From the NCBI GenBank assembly GCA_002410555.1, contig DHSR01000033.1, positions 62,880-126,879 of the forward strand: a stretch of 64,000 nucleotides of DNA, in the 5' to 3' direction. This stretch comes from Bacteroidales bacterium UBA5281 (GTDB lineage Bacteria > Bacteroidota > Bacteroidia > Bacteroidales > Lentimicrobiaceae). This document shows, piece by piece, positions 1 to 10,000 of the stretch. Both the position numbers and the translations under genes were made by a program. Positions within the stretch are counted from its first letter, which is position 1. The number at the start of each line of letters is the position of its first letter. The notes beneath the pieces are model-generated. The model saw only the letters and a list, made by a program, of their open reading frames with translations. It was not told where the DNA came from and did not search any database.

Positions 1-2
1 GA

Positions 3-2618
3 ATTGTAAAAGAAGAAGTGATAAACATAGTGAACCTGCTTCGTGAAGAAAAGATACTGGCTGATGCAAAAGATTTGACAGCTTTCATTAAAAAGGGGGA
101 GAACAAGAACCGATCTCTCGGCATTGTGAATGCGTTCAGAAAGATTGAAAACTTTTTGCTGCCTGTATTTGAAGACCAGGAAAAAACTTTTCATATAAAG
201 GAACTTAACGAAGAAGCTGAAGCCAGAGGATGTGAAGATGTAAGTATCAACAAGATTAAAACCATCGTCAACTTCTGGGCAATTAAGCACTGGATAAAAC
301 GACGCAACATTGAATATTCAAAGAATCACATGGTTGTGCTTCGACTGCATCCCATTGATGTGTTGAAAGCGAAACTGGAAAAGCGACATGAGTTGGCAAA
401 GTTTTTAGTTGAATTTCTTTATCAGAAAAGCAATATGAATGCTTCCGAAGATGATACTGGAAAAGAGGAAGTGTTGGTTGAGTTTTCAATACACGAATTA
501 AAAACAGCTTATGAAAACAGTCAAAGCCTGTTTAAACTGAACGTTGACCTGGATGATATTGAGGATGCACTTTTTTATCTGTCAAAAATTGAGGCAATTA
601 AGATTGAGGGAGGCTTTATGGTGGTATATAACCGCCTGACTATAGAACGTTTAGAGCAGGACAATAAAAAACGGTACACGAAAGAGGATTACGGGAAACT
701 TCATCAATTCTATGAAAATAAAGTGCAGCAAATCCATATTGTTGGTGAGTATGCCAGGAAAATGATATCCGATTATCGCAATGCACTCCAATTTGTTGAG
801 GACTATTTTCAGTTAAATTACAGCACATTCCTTAGAAAATATTTTCCGGGGAGCAAGGCCGATGAACTCAGGCTTAAAATGACCCCTGCCAAATTCAGGC
901 AACTGTTTGGTGAGCTATCACCCGCACAGTTGAGTATTATCAACGACAACGAATCGAAATACATCGTGGTGGCAGCCGGCCCAGGAAGTGGAAAAACAAG
1001 GGTTTTGGTTCATAAACTCGCATCCTTGCTCTTAATGGAAGATGTAAAACATGAGCAATTGCTTATGGTTACCTTTTCAAGGGCAGCAGCTACTGAATTT
1101 AAAAAACGTTTGCTTAAACTCATTGGAAACGCTGCTAACTACATAGAAATAAAGACTTTTCACTCCTACTGCTTTGATTTGTTGGGTAAGGTTGGGAGTT
1201 TGGAAAAATCACGAGTGATTATTAAAAAAACGATTGAGAAAATCAGGAGCAGAGAAGTTGAAGTAAGCCGGATTACAAAAACAGTATTGGTAATTGATGA
1301 AGCACAGGATATGGATGAAGATGAGTTCGACCTGATAAATGCTTTGATGGAGCAAAACGAAGAAATGAGAGTGATTGTGGTAGGGGATGACGACCAGAAC
1401 ATTTTTGAATTCCGGGGGGCAAGTTCTAAATATCTTGAACAGTTTATTCAGGTAAATAAAGCGGTAAAGCATGAATTGGTTGAGAATTACAGAAGCAAAA
1501 GCAACCTGGTTGATTTTACCAATCAGTTTGTGAAACGGATTCATCGCAGGTTGAAACACACACCGATAATTCCAAAGCAAACCGGCAACGGGAAAATTAA
1601 ACTGGTTCACCATCAAAGCGGCAATCTCACTGCACCGCTTGTAAATGATATCCTCACGGCTGAAATTACTGGAACAACATGTGTACTTACAAATACGAAT
1701 GAGGAAGCCCTGCAAATTTCAGGATTACTGTTAAAAAATGGGATACAGGCGAAACTGATTCAAACCAATGATGGTTTCAGCTTATATAACCTATTAGAAG
1801 TCAGATTTTTATTGAGTCAATTAAATTTGGCTGATGATGTTTTTATAATCTGCGATGATGTTTGGGATAAGGCAAAAAGAGAATTAATAAACAAGTTTCG
1901 CAACAGTAATAAGTTGGAGGTTTGTGCCAACATCATCAAAGATTTTGAAGCGACAAATCCAAAGAAGAGATATAAATCCGATTTGGTGGATTTTATTCGC
2001 GAATCCAGGTTGGAGGATTTTGTCCATGGCAATGGAGAAACAATTTTTGTCTCAACCATTCACAAAGCCAAAGGGAAAGAGTTTGATAATGTTTTCCTGA
2101 TGCTTGAAAATTTTAACCCAACCACAGATGAAAGCAAGCGGCAGTTGTATGTTGCCATGACAAGGGCCAAACAGAATTTGACGGTTCACTTGAATTCAAA
2201 TTTCCTGAACAACCTTTCGACAGAGAATCTGGAAAAAGTTGATGACAGGATAATCTATCCACCACCAAAAGAGTTGGCAATGCATCTGACCCATGAGCAT
2301 GTTTATCTTGGCTATTTTGATTTTGTTCAACATCGTGTAAATCATCTCTTAAGCGGAGAAATGCTTAAAATAAAAGAAGATGGATGTGCAAATTCAAAAG
2401 GTGATTTGGTTCTGAAGTTTTCAAAAAGATTCCTGGAATTTAAAGAAGCACAAGCACGCAGAGGGTATAAATTAAAGAGTGCAAAAGTCAACTTCATCGT
2501 TTACTGGCTGAAAGAAGGGGCAGAAAAGGAGGTGAGAATTATTCTACCTGAAGTTTACTTTGAAAAGCAACAGAGCGAAGAAAAAAATGAAAAGCAAGAT
2601 GCGCCTGGGAATAGCTAA
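3..2618 (+). CDS. Superfamily I (UvrD/Rep-type) helicase, C-terminal part of a probable RecQ-UvrD fusion; 5' end outside window
   Basis: ATP-dependent 3'-5' DNA helicase module. The reading frame is open to the left edge, so the GTG at 18 is probably not the true start. Counting from that GTG, about 300 residues of winged-helix or linker-like sequence come before a complete SF1 core: Walker A GPGSGKT near 321, Walker B VIDEAQD near 424, motif III GDDDQNIFEFRG near 456, motif IV ENYRS near 487, motif V STIHKAKGKEFD near 678 and motif VI YVAMTRAK near 710. The segment around 200-245, ending QIHIVGEYA, resembles the linker of the very long Bacteroidota RecQ proteins that carry a C-terminal UvrD domain. 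The helicase core is seen directly; the RecQ half is inferred and lies outside the window. Confidence 0.85.
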   Translation: MVKEEVINIVNLLREEKILADAKDLTAFIKKGENKNRSLGIVNAFRKIENFLLPVFEDQEKTFHIKELNEEAEARGCEDVSINKIKTIVNFWAIKHWIKRRNIEYSKNHMVVLRLHPIDVLKAKLEKRHELAKFLVEFLYQKSNMNASEDDTGKEEVLVEFSIHELKTAYENSQSLFKLNVDLDDIEDALFYLSKIEAIKIEGGFMVVYNRLTIERLEQDNKKRYTKEDYGKLHQFYENKVQQIHIVGEYARKMISDYRNALQFVEDYFQLNYSTFLRKYFPGSKADELRLKMTPAKFRQLFGELSPAQLSIINDNESKYIVVAAGPGSGKTRVLVHKLASLLLMEDVKHEQLLMVTFSRAAATEFKKRLLKLIGNAANYIEIKTFHSYCFDLLGKVGSLEKSRVIIKKTIEKIRSREVEVSRITKTVLVIDEAQDMDEDEFDLINALMEQNEEMRVIVVGDDDQNIFEFRGASSKYLEQFIQVNKAVKHELVENYRSKSNLVDFTNQFVKRIHRRLKHTPIIPKQTGNGKIKLVHHQSGNLTAPLVNDILTAEITGTTCVLTNTNEEALQISGLLLKNGIQAKLIQTNDGFSLYNLLEVRFLLSQLNLADDVFIICDDVWDKAKRELINKFRNSNKLEVCANIIKDFEATNPKKRYKSDLVDFIRESRLEDFVHGNGETIFVSTIHKAKGKEFDNVFLMLENFNPTTDESKRQLYVAMTRAKQNLTVHLNSNFLNNLSTENLEKVDDRIIYPPPKELAMHLTHEHVYLGYFDFVQHRVNHLLSGEMLKIKEDGCANSKGDLVLKFSKRFLEFKEAQARRGYKLKSAKVNFIVYWLKEGAEKEVRIILPEVYFEKQQSEEKNEKQDAPGNS

Positions 2619-2660
2619 TTGTGCGGCCTGGCCTCGGGGTGTATGTAAGAGTAAGTAGTC

Positions 2661-2827
2661 TGTTCAATATTTTCCATTTATTGAACATTGAGCCAATATG
2701 TGTTCAGTTTTTTCAGGAAAAACGAGTAATTGTCCAATAATTTGCAAAATATGAACAATTGAACATTGTGTTTTCAATATTTGGACTTATATTTGCATCG
2801 TGTCCAGAATCTAAAAAATATTGAACA
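2661..2827. promoter_or_regulatory. Repeated TATTGAACA operator-like sites upstream of fic
   Basis: A perfect 9-bp inverted repeat, TGTTCAATA (2661-2669) and TATTGAACA (2679-2687), is separated by 9 bases. ATTGAACA recurs at 2758-2765 and touches the -33 element of the fic promoter. A full TATTGAACA is found again at 2819-2827, three bases before the fic ATG. Several direct and inverted copies flanking and overlapping one promoter are what a dimeric repressor would use. The likely regulator is the Fic protein itself, through its C-terminal winged helix, but that is inference. Confidence 0.5.
2765..2795 (+). promoter_or_regulatory. Bacteroidota-type promoter for fic
   Basis: ATTG at 2765-2768 is followed after exactly 19 bases by TATATTTG at 2788-2795. 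This matches the Bacteroidota -33/-7 consensus (TTTG, N19, TAnnTTTG) with one mismatch in the -33 element. Transcription would start a few bases downstream and give a leader of about 30 nt before the fic ATG at 2831. Confidence 0.6.
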
Positions 2828-2830
2828 TTT

Positions 2831-3952
2831 ATGGAAGAGCCGAAATTCGATAGAAAAAGACCTTATAATGAATTGCCATTATTACCTCCAGGTAAGGATA
2901 TTGAAAACAATCCTGTTATTTTAAAACGTTTGGTTGCTGCAACGAGAGCTTTGGCAACAGTTAATGGGAACTTGAACAGATTGCCCAACCCTTTAATGTT
3001 AATAAATACATTGGCATTGCAGGAAGCGAAAGCCTCTACAGAAATCGAAAATATTTTTACCACAGAAGATGAACTTTATAAGGCAATTTCTGATACAAAT
3101 AAGGAATCCAATGTAAATCCAGCAACAAAAGAGGTATTAAAATATAGAGAGGCACTTTGGGCAGGATATAAAGAACTTCAAATAAATCAGAAGATTGACA
3201 CCGGTTTGATAAAGAGAATTTTTAATCAAATAAAAGAAACCACATCTGGATATCGTCCTCCGCAAGCTCAGGTAGTCATAAAAAGAGGTGAAAGTGAATT
3301 TCGGCCCGGAGAAATAATTTATACTCCACCAAGAGCGGAAGGATTGATTGAAATTTTAATGGAAAATTTAGTTGAGTACTTGAATAATGATGATTTATAT
3401 ACCGCTGACCCACTATTGAAAATGTGTGTGGCCCATTATCAGTTTGAGGCTATTCATCCATTTCAGGATGGAAATGGCCGAACAGGACGAATTTTGAATC
3501 TTTTATACTTATTCAGTAAGGGATTATTGTGTCAGCCCGTACTTTATATGTCAAAATTTATAATCTTAAATAAAGAAGATTATTATTATAAATTGGGTGC
3601 TGTAACGCAAAGAAATTCCTGGGAATCCTGGATTGAATTTATGCTGGAGGCAACTGAAAAAACTTCGTTATTGACAAATACCCGAATTAATGAGATATTG
3701 GCACAAATGGACTCAACACTTGAGTATGCAAAAGGGAAAATTAAATGGTACAATAAAGAAGTAAATGAAGCAATATTTAGTCAACCTTACATTAAACCTG
3801 GGGTAATTGGCGAAATTACTGGAAAAACATCCCGGACAACATTAACAAAATATATGGATGAATTGGTGAATTCCCATATCCTCAGTCCGATGAAAGATGG
3901 GGTTGTGGTCTTTTATGTAAATGATGATTTAATAAGAATACTCGAAGGGTAA
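2831..3952 (+). CDS. fic: Fic family protein (AMP transferase) with N-terminal inhibitory helix and C-terminal winged helix
   Basis: Fic enzymes transfer AMP, or other nucleotide phosphates, from a nucleotide to hydroxyl groups of target proteins. The full active-site motif HPFQDGNGRTGR is at residues 209-220. The N-terminal region carries STEIEN, which fits the [S/T]xxxE[G/N] inhibitory helix of class II Fic proteins that blocks ATP binding. The last 70 or so residues look like a winged helix (GVIGEITGKTSRTTLTKYMD), a common C-terminal addition that suggests DNA binding. The length of 373 is normal for Fic_N-Fic-HTH proteins. The gene stands alone, with its own promoter and repeated TATTGAACA sites upstream. 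Targets cannot be predicted. Confidence 0.92.
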   Translation: MEEPKFDRKRPYNELPLLPPGKDIENNPVILKRLVAATRALATVNGNLNRLPNPLMLINTLALQEAKASTEIENIFTTEDELYKAISDTNKESNVNPATKEVLKYREALWAGYKELQINQKIDTGLIKRIFNQIKETTSGYRPPQAQVVIKRGESEFRPGEIIYTPPRAEGLIEILMENLVEYLNNDDLYTADPLLKMCVAHYQFEAIHPFQDGNGRTGRILNLLYLFSKGLLCQPVLYMSKFIILNKEDYYYKLGAVTQRNSWESWIEFMLEATEKTSLLTNTRINEILAQMDSTLEYAKGKIKWYNKEVNEAIFSQPYIKPGVIGEITGKTSRTTLTKYMDELVNSHILSPMKDGVVVFYVNDDLIRILEG

Positions 3953-4018
3953 ATTGGTATGGCTTAGAATGCAACTGACTTTTGACACAACGCTGCAAAC
4001 AAATTAACAATCAATAAA

Positions 4019-4912
4019 ATGAAACACTACAGAGTAAAAGTTTTAACACTAAGTGTCCTGGCATTTTTGACTTTTTTTTCGGGTATCATCAGGCACGATG
4101 TCGATGAAGAGAAATACCTAACATTGGCTGCTGAGAAACAATTTGATTGCGTGGGTCAAGTATTTCAAGACACTTCGGCAATAGGATCATGTGTTTTAAT
4201 CAGTGACCGGTTTGCTTTATCCGCTGCACATGTCTTTATTGACAGTGATACCCGATATGACACCGTGGAAATAAGTGGATTGACAATGGTTATAGATGTT
4301 GGCATTAACGATAGATTAACTGATGTAGCTAAACTTTATCTGGAATTCAAAGGGCAAAAGGTCGAGGTTAAGCGTTTATTATTACATCCCAACTATCTGG
4401 ATAGTTTGACCACAGGTTCTTGCGATATAGCCATTATTGAATTAGAGGAACCTTTGAATAGTATTTCACCGGCAAAACTCAACACTGCCTTTGACGAACT
4501 AAACTCCAATGTGGTAGGTGTAGGTTATGGTGCTTCTGGCCCGGCCAATCGACCTGATTTAGTAAATGTTTACCATAAGAAAATTGCAGGAGAAAATGTT
4601 GTTGACAGTATAACAGGACAGAAATATTTGGGTATTGAAACTTTGCTTGTCTGTGACTTCGACCATCCCGAAAGAAAGGACTGCAATAAATCAGGCAGCC
4701 CTGTACCAAGACCTTTGGAATATATAAGCTCAGGCGGTGACAGTGGTGGTGGGCTATTCAGGGAAAATAATGAAAAATGGGAACTCATTGGTATTTGTTC
4801 TGGCGGAGGCACTGATCTTAAACAATTGATGAAAACAGGTTATTATGGACAAATAATGGAATGGACAAGAGTATCAGCATTCACAGAATGGATTGCTCAA
4901 CAGATAGAATAA
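4019..4912 (+). CDS. Secreted trypsin-like serine protease (S1 family)
   Basis: A protease of the chymotrypsin fold with the whole triad visible: His71 in SAAHVF, Asp136 in CDIAIIEL and Ser242 in GGDSGGG. The N-terminus is a basic stretch followed by a hydrophobic segment (VLTLSVLAFLTFFSG), so export to the periplasm or beyond is likely. No clear C-terminal sorting domain follows; the protein ends at FTEWIAQQIE, the usual S1 C-terminal helix. The length of 297 is typical for a single-domain S1 enzyme. The ATG at 4019 lies 66 bases after fic, but there is no sign that the two share a function. Its substrate is unknown. Confidence 0.88.
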   Translation: MKHYRVKVLTLSVLAFLTFFSGIIRHDVDEEKYLTLAAEKQFDCVGQVFQDTSAIGSCVLISDRFALSAAHVFIDSDTRYDTVEISGLTMVIDVGINDRLTDVAKLYLEFKGQKVEVKRLLLHPNYLDSLTTGSCDIAIIELEEPLNSISPAKLNTAFDELNSNVVGVGYGASGPANRPDLVNVYHKKIAGENVVDSITGQKYLGIETLLVCDFDHPERKDCNKSGSPVPRPLEYISSGGDSGGGLFRENNEKWELIGICSGGGTDLKQLMKTGYYGQIMEWTRVSAFTEWIAQQIE

Positions 4913-5194
4913 ACTGCCAGTAACAGGTAGGGCTTAAACTCATTTGCCGGGTTAAAGCAATTCCGCATCAGCCCTTTTCAGGCAGGGGAGGAGACCAGCA
5001 AAAAACAGCTATCCGTTATCAGGCGGACGGTTGGTCAAAGAAAGTTTGTACTTTTAACGAAAATTTTGATGGGACCATGGGGTTATTAAGTGTGTGTTTG
5101 ATCATGAATTATTCTCCAAATCAAACTCCTTTTTCAAAATAAAGCAATCTATTTTTAATTGTTAAGTCACCTTCAGAATCTAATAAGTGCTTTT

Positions 5195-5416
5195 TTAACG
5201 CTTAAGCAACTTTCTCACCGCGCAGAAATCCTCACAAGAAATCCTCACAAGGTACAATCCTTCAGGTAAATAACTCAAATCCAGAACAGGATTGTCAATA
5301 ATCTGGAAAAGCACTTCTTTACCTGTAATGCTGTAAATTCTGATTTCAAGGGGTGTGTCTACCTTTGGGCATGAAAAATAAGTTATTCCTGAGGTTGGGT
5401 TTGGATAAATGTCCAT
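5195..5416 (-). pseudogene. Orphan T9SS C-terminal sorting domain (gene remnant)
   Basis: The 73-residue frame is a complete type A sorting domain: IYPNPTSG at the start, a GKEVL turn in the middle, LSYLPEGLYLVRI near the end and a basic tail KLLKR. Such domains sit at the C-terminus of large secreted proteins and are cleaved during passage through the T9SS. Here the frame meets a stop codon only 15 codons upstream of the Met, so no cargo domain is attached. It is best read as the surviving 3' end of a deleted or heavily decayed gene. Confidence 0.6.
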
Positions 5417-5864
5417 TAAGCTTCTACAAGAATGGTATACATATAGCCTGAGTTTGTTTTAAATGTTATTAACAAAGATATAAAAAAAAGATTATCAAAT
5501 TCAAATGAAGATATTATAAAGCCTGATTGATTCACAAAACAGAATGCGCAGTTTTGATAAAATAAATTTTTGTCCAAACCTCTTTGAATCTGTCATTCTG
5601 GAATTTTTGCCTTTTCTATACCACATATTAAAACCGGTGTCCTTCACCTGACCATTGTTGGTAAAGATGAAAAACGCTTTACAATGGCTTAGTAATGAAC
5701 TGGCCGTGGTTATGCTTTTGTAATCCCGACCGGTATTTAAGTTGAAGTACAAGGGATAAACCAGACAGCTTGGCTTTCATTCAATTATATTGCAGGTTTA
5801 TCCCTAAAAACAGGAAAACCGGAGCAGTTCACCCCGGTTTTTTATCTTTATTTCATTCTTATCT
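5417..5864. other. Gene-free stretch with a hairpin at its right end
   Basis: This AT-rich stretch holds no convincing gene. The open frames on both strands are short and show no recognisable domain. The first 45 bases are the open continuation of the T9SS-tail remnant on the minus strand. The only clear element is the hairpin at 5815-5841, described separately. Decayed remains of the cargo protein whose tail is at 5195-5416 might be expected here, but none could be recognised. Confidence 0.4.
5815..5841 (-). terminator. Hairpin terminator downstream of the coiled-coil lipoprotein gene
   Basis: AAAACCGG (5815-5822) pairs perfectly with CCGGTTTT (5834-5841) around an 11-base loop. It lies 24 bases beyond the stop of the minus-strand lipoprotein gene. 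On that strand the stem ends in TTTT, with a further T-run after CCTG, so it can act as an intrinsic terminator; it could also stop transcription from the other side. Confidence 0.6.
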
Positions 5865-6701
5865 TCAATCAATCACAATCACCAGATACTTTGAAGCTGA
5901 CCAAAATTCTTTTGGATTTATAATTACCAGGCTGTCCACTGATTTTTCGCCATAAATTTTATAAGACTGAGAAGGGTGGGTGGTAATGATATCTGCCTTT
6001 TTATGCATGATGGGAATGGAGTTGAACCGTGTAATGTCTATTCGGGTAAAGTATTTAGAATCAAAGTCATCCCTTATCTTCTTGTTTCGGCCAATTCCTG
6101 CAAATCCGCCTTCCATGGTAATGATATTCTGATCACGTAATTCTTTTTTGGTGCCCATTACGTAATAGGCTGTGTTGAGAGCAGTCGCCTGTTCGCTGAT
6201 GGTTTCTGATTTTGCCTCTACCTGTGCCATAAGCGTATCAATTTGAAAGTTCATCCGTTTCAAACGTTCGCTTAATTCCGCAATCTCCATATCTTTTTGC
6301 TCCTGTTGCCGGTTCATGCGTTCAATCATTTCATCAAGCACCGTAACCCGGTTGTTTGAGCTTTTCATTTTGGAGCGCAGCACAGCAATGGTATTTTTAT
6401 TTTGCTGAAGTTTTTCCAGTATCATTTGAATGTCACGATTGATTTTTACCCTGACATCAGGTTGAACTTCTCCTTCTGTGCTTGTACTCTGCGAAATGAT
6501 CATTTCGGCTATCATTATAGAATCCAGATTGGACTGTATGGTATTGAAGGCTTCCATATAGCCGATGAGAGCTGTATCTTTCGTAAATCCAATAGCCAAT
6601 AAACTATCGTAGCGTGCACTTAAGGTTTCGTATTCCTTTTTTTTATTATTGCACCCAGATAAAATGGGAAGCAGCAGTACAATAAGAATAAGTTTTTTCA
6701 T
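5865..6701 (-). CDS. Coiled-coil lipoprotein, possibly of the Cbp1-like family
   Basis: A lipoprotein signal is clear: MKKLILIVLLLPILSGC, with Cys17 as the lipidated residue. Residues 25-175 are rich in heptad-like Leu, Ile, Glu and Gln and should form a long coiled coil. The C-terminal 100 residues are a compact domain beginning AYYVMGTKKEL and ending FWSASKYLVIVID. This layout recalls a family of about 280-residue Bacteroidota lipoproteins that NCBI labels Cbp1-type collagen-binding adhesins; the link is from memory and not proven. The protein probably sits on the inner face of the outer membrane or on the cell surface. The gene is monocistronic with a hairpin downstream. Confidence 0.7.
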   Translation of the reverse strand: MKKLILIVLLLPILSGCNNKKKEYETLSARYDSLLAIGFTKDTALIGYMEAFNTIQSNLDSIMIAEMIISQSTSTEGEVQPDVRVKINRDIQMILEKLQQNKNTIAVLRSKMKSSNNRVTVLDEMIERMNRQQEQKDMEIAELSERLKRMNFQIDTLMAQVEAKSETISEQATALNTAYYVMGTKKELRDQNIITMEGGFAGIGRNKKIRDDFDSKYFTRIDITRFNSIPIMHKKADIITTHPSQSYKIYGEKSVDSLVIINPKEFWSASKYLVIVID

Positions 6702-7058
6702 GAAAATGAGTTTTTAAAATTTAATAATCAAAGATATATAAAATAACTCATATTATAAAATTATTCTGAAGTATTTAATGATTCAGCAGGATTTTTTTGA
6801 CTTTGGCTGTTGGTTGGATTAAAATCTGTTTGTTTTCTTTACGACAGCATGAAAAGTGTCTTCAACATCTCCATTATTTCAGCTGAGTTCATTTCATCAG
6901 CCATAAACCCCACAAGGGTAGGCTTCAAACCACGGCAATGTGTCTTACACGATATGATAAAAACCAGTCTGTATTGAGGAAACTTCACGCCTTATCGCTA
7001 TTTTTCATATCTTTGCATGGATTAATCCTATCTTTAAAGTACACATAATCAATAGTAT
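6702..7058. other. Divergent intergenic region with a -7 promoter element
   Basis: No gene is seen between the divergent lipoprotein and GH65 genes. TATCTTTG at 7008-7015 matches the Bacteroidota -7 element TAnnTTTG and lies 43 bases upstream of the GH65-fusion ATG, but no good -33 element sits at the expected spacing. The bases just after the lipoprotein gene are AT-rich and would hold its promoter. Confidence 0.4.
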
Positions 7059-10000
7059 ATGTCTGAGAACCATTTTGATGCCGTTATATTTGACCTGGAT
7101 GGTGTAATCACCAAAACCGCGCTGGTACACAGTAGCGCCTGGAAAACAATGTTTGATGATTACCTGAAGGAACGCGAAAAAAAATACAATGAACCTTTCC
7201 AGGAGTTTACTCATATAGGTGATTATCTGCCATTTGTAGATGGTAAACCACGATACAAAGGAGTAGATGATTTCCTGAAATCGAGGGGCATTGAGTTGCC
7301 GTATGGCGATCCTTCGGATGGATATGAACAGGAAACGGTTTGTGGTCTGGGCAACCGGAAGGATTTTGCTTTCAATGAAATTCTGAAGCGCGATGGTGTT
7401 GAAGTGTATGAAAGCACCCACAGCTTTATTTATGGATTGAAAGAGGCCGGCATCAGGATTGGCGTGGCTTCATCCAGCAAGAATTGTAAACCCGTGCTGG
7501 AAGCTGCAAATTTATTGCATCTGTTTGAAACCCGCGTGGATGGCGTGGTTTCAGCCGAACTTAAGCTAAAGGGCAAACCTGAACCCGATATTTTTACCCG
7601 GGCTGCGGATAATCTTGGCGTAACTTACCACCGGACGGTAATTATAGAAGATGCTGTTTCGGGCGTTCAGGCCGGACGCAGAGGAGCTTTTGGACTGGTA
7701 ATTGGCGTTGCCCGCGAAGACAATGAACGGGAATTGTTAATAAATGGTGCTGACATCGTTGTAAATGACCTCAGCGAAATCAACATTGACCGCATCAATC
7801 AGTGGTTTGAAAAAGTTCTGGAAGACGACCAATGGGGAATTACCTACCACGCTTATGAACCTGAAAAAGAACGCACCCGCGAAGCCTTGCTCACGGTAGG
7901 AAATGGCTATTTTGGTACCCGGGGCGCAATGGAAGAGACAAAATCCTCCGAATTCCACAGTCCCGGAACTTATATTGCCGGTCTGTACAACCGCCTGGAA
8001 TCTAAAGTAGGCGACCGCCTGATTGAAAATGAAGACTTTGTGAATGTGCCCAACTGGTTGCCTGTCAATTTTCGGATTGATGGAGAGCCCTGGTTCGATT
8101 TTGATAAGGCTGAAATCAGTGAATTTAAAAAGCACCTTGATTTTCGCACCGGAGTATTTACCCGCCAAATGGTAGTTACCGATAGCATTGGAAGGCAAAC
8201 AAGGGTGGTTTCAAGGCGAATGGCAAACATGGCCATTCCTCATCAGGCTGCCCTTCAGTATGAAATTACTCCGCTCAATTATAATGGAAATATAGCCCTG
8301 AAAAGCGGAATTGATGGAGACATCATCAACGAAGGAGTGGAACGATACAAGCAACTGAATCAGCGCCACCTGGAAAAAGACCAGCAGGGGTGTGAGGATA
8401 ATCTGATTTGGGTTTCGGTAAATACTACGCAGTCAGGTATTCAAATAGCCGAAGCGGCAAATCATCACCTGTATCTCAACAACAACCGACTGGATATAAC
8501 AGGTGCGGCAGAGGTATTGCCATCAAAAGCATTTGTACATTTTTCTGTGCCGGTGCAAAGAAGTGAAACCCTCAGACTTGAAAAAACCGTAGGTATTTAC
8601 ACCTCAAAATACGATGATGTTGCCGACCCATTGAGTGCAGCAAGAATAATGGCCGTTACAACAACCCTGTTTGACGATATTGTGGAGAAAAGTGTGGTTC
8701 AATGGTCTAAAATATGGCAGAAAATAGATATAGTCATCGATGGCAACCGCATGGATCAGAAACTATTGCGTCTGCATCTATACCATCTCATGGTTTCAGC
8801 TTCGCCACACAATGCCACTATTGATGCCAGTTTTACGGCCCGCGGCCTGCATGGTGAGGCCTATCGCGGCCATATCTTCTGGGATGAATTGTTTATTCTG
8901 CCATTCTATAGCATGAACTTCCCGGAAACGGCAAAAGCGACTTTGCTGTATCGTTACAACCGGCTGGACAAAGCACGGGCATATGCGGAAGAACACGGTT
9001 ATAAAGGCGCCATGTTTCCCTGGCAAAGTGGCAGCGATGGGCGCGAAGAAACGCAGATTGTTCACCTGAACCCGCTTACCGGTGACTGGGGCGACGATTA
9101 TAGTTCGTTGCAACGCCATGTGTCACTTGCCATCGCATACAACATCTGGGAGTATTTCCATATTACCGGCGATTTGGATTTTATTAAGAAATACGGTGCC
9201 GAAATGTTCCTTGAAATTTGTCGTTTCTGGGCATCAAAAGCTGAGCTAAATGCAAAAACCGGCCGATATACTATCGCAGGTGTTATGGGACCCGATGAAT
9301 TTCACGAGCAGTATCATGGTGCAGCAGAAGGTGGTCTTCGCGATAATGCATATACCAATATTATGGTAGCATGGGCTTTCGGAAAAGCTTTTGATTTGGT
9401 TGAAAAACTGGGTAAATCATCCAAAGCCATACTGAAAAAAACTTCTGTAACAACGGAAGAACTCAATCATTGGAAAGAAATTTCACAGAAGTTAAATGTA
9501 GTTATTTCTGATAAAGGCATAATTTCCCAATACGATGGCTATTTCGACCTGAAAGAGCTGGATTGGGATGATTATAAGAAAAAATATGACAATATTTACC
9601 GCCTCGACCGCATTTTAAAGGCCGAAGGAAAATCGGCAGATGAATATAAGGTTGCCAAACAGGCCGACACCCTGATGACCTTTTACAACCTCGACGATGA
9701 GGAAGTTCGCAATATATTGGAAGGAATGGGCTATCAGGTGAGTGCCGGTTATCTGAAAGAAAATCTGAGCTATTACCTGGCGCGCACTTCTCACGGATCA
9801 ACACTCAGCAGGGTGGTACATGCACAACTTGCCAATATGATTGGTGATCGTGAGTTGAGCTGGGAGTTGTATCAGGATGCTTTGGGTAGCGATTATGTGG
9901 ACATACAAGGCGGTACCACGGCCGAAGGCATACATTTGGGCGTAATGGCCGGCACCGTATTGATAGCCATGCATGCGTACGCCGGACTGAATTTGCGCGG

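Noticed and set aside
5501..5752. 83-residue minus-strand frame
   Set aside because: No domain, signal or coding-like pattern; it lies in an AT-rich gap between a remnant and a terminator.
7005..7421. 138-residue minus-strand gene opposite the HAD domain
   Set aside because: It is the reverse of a well-supported coding region, has no recognisable domain and no promoter.
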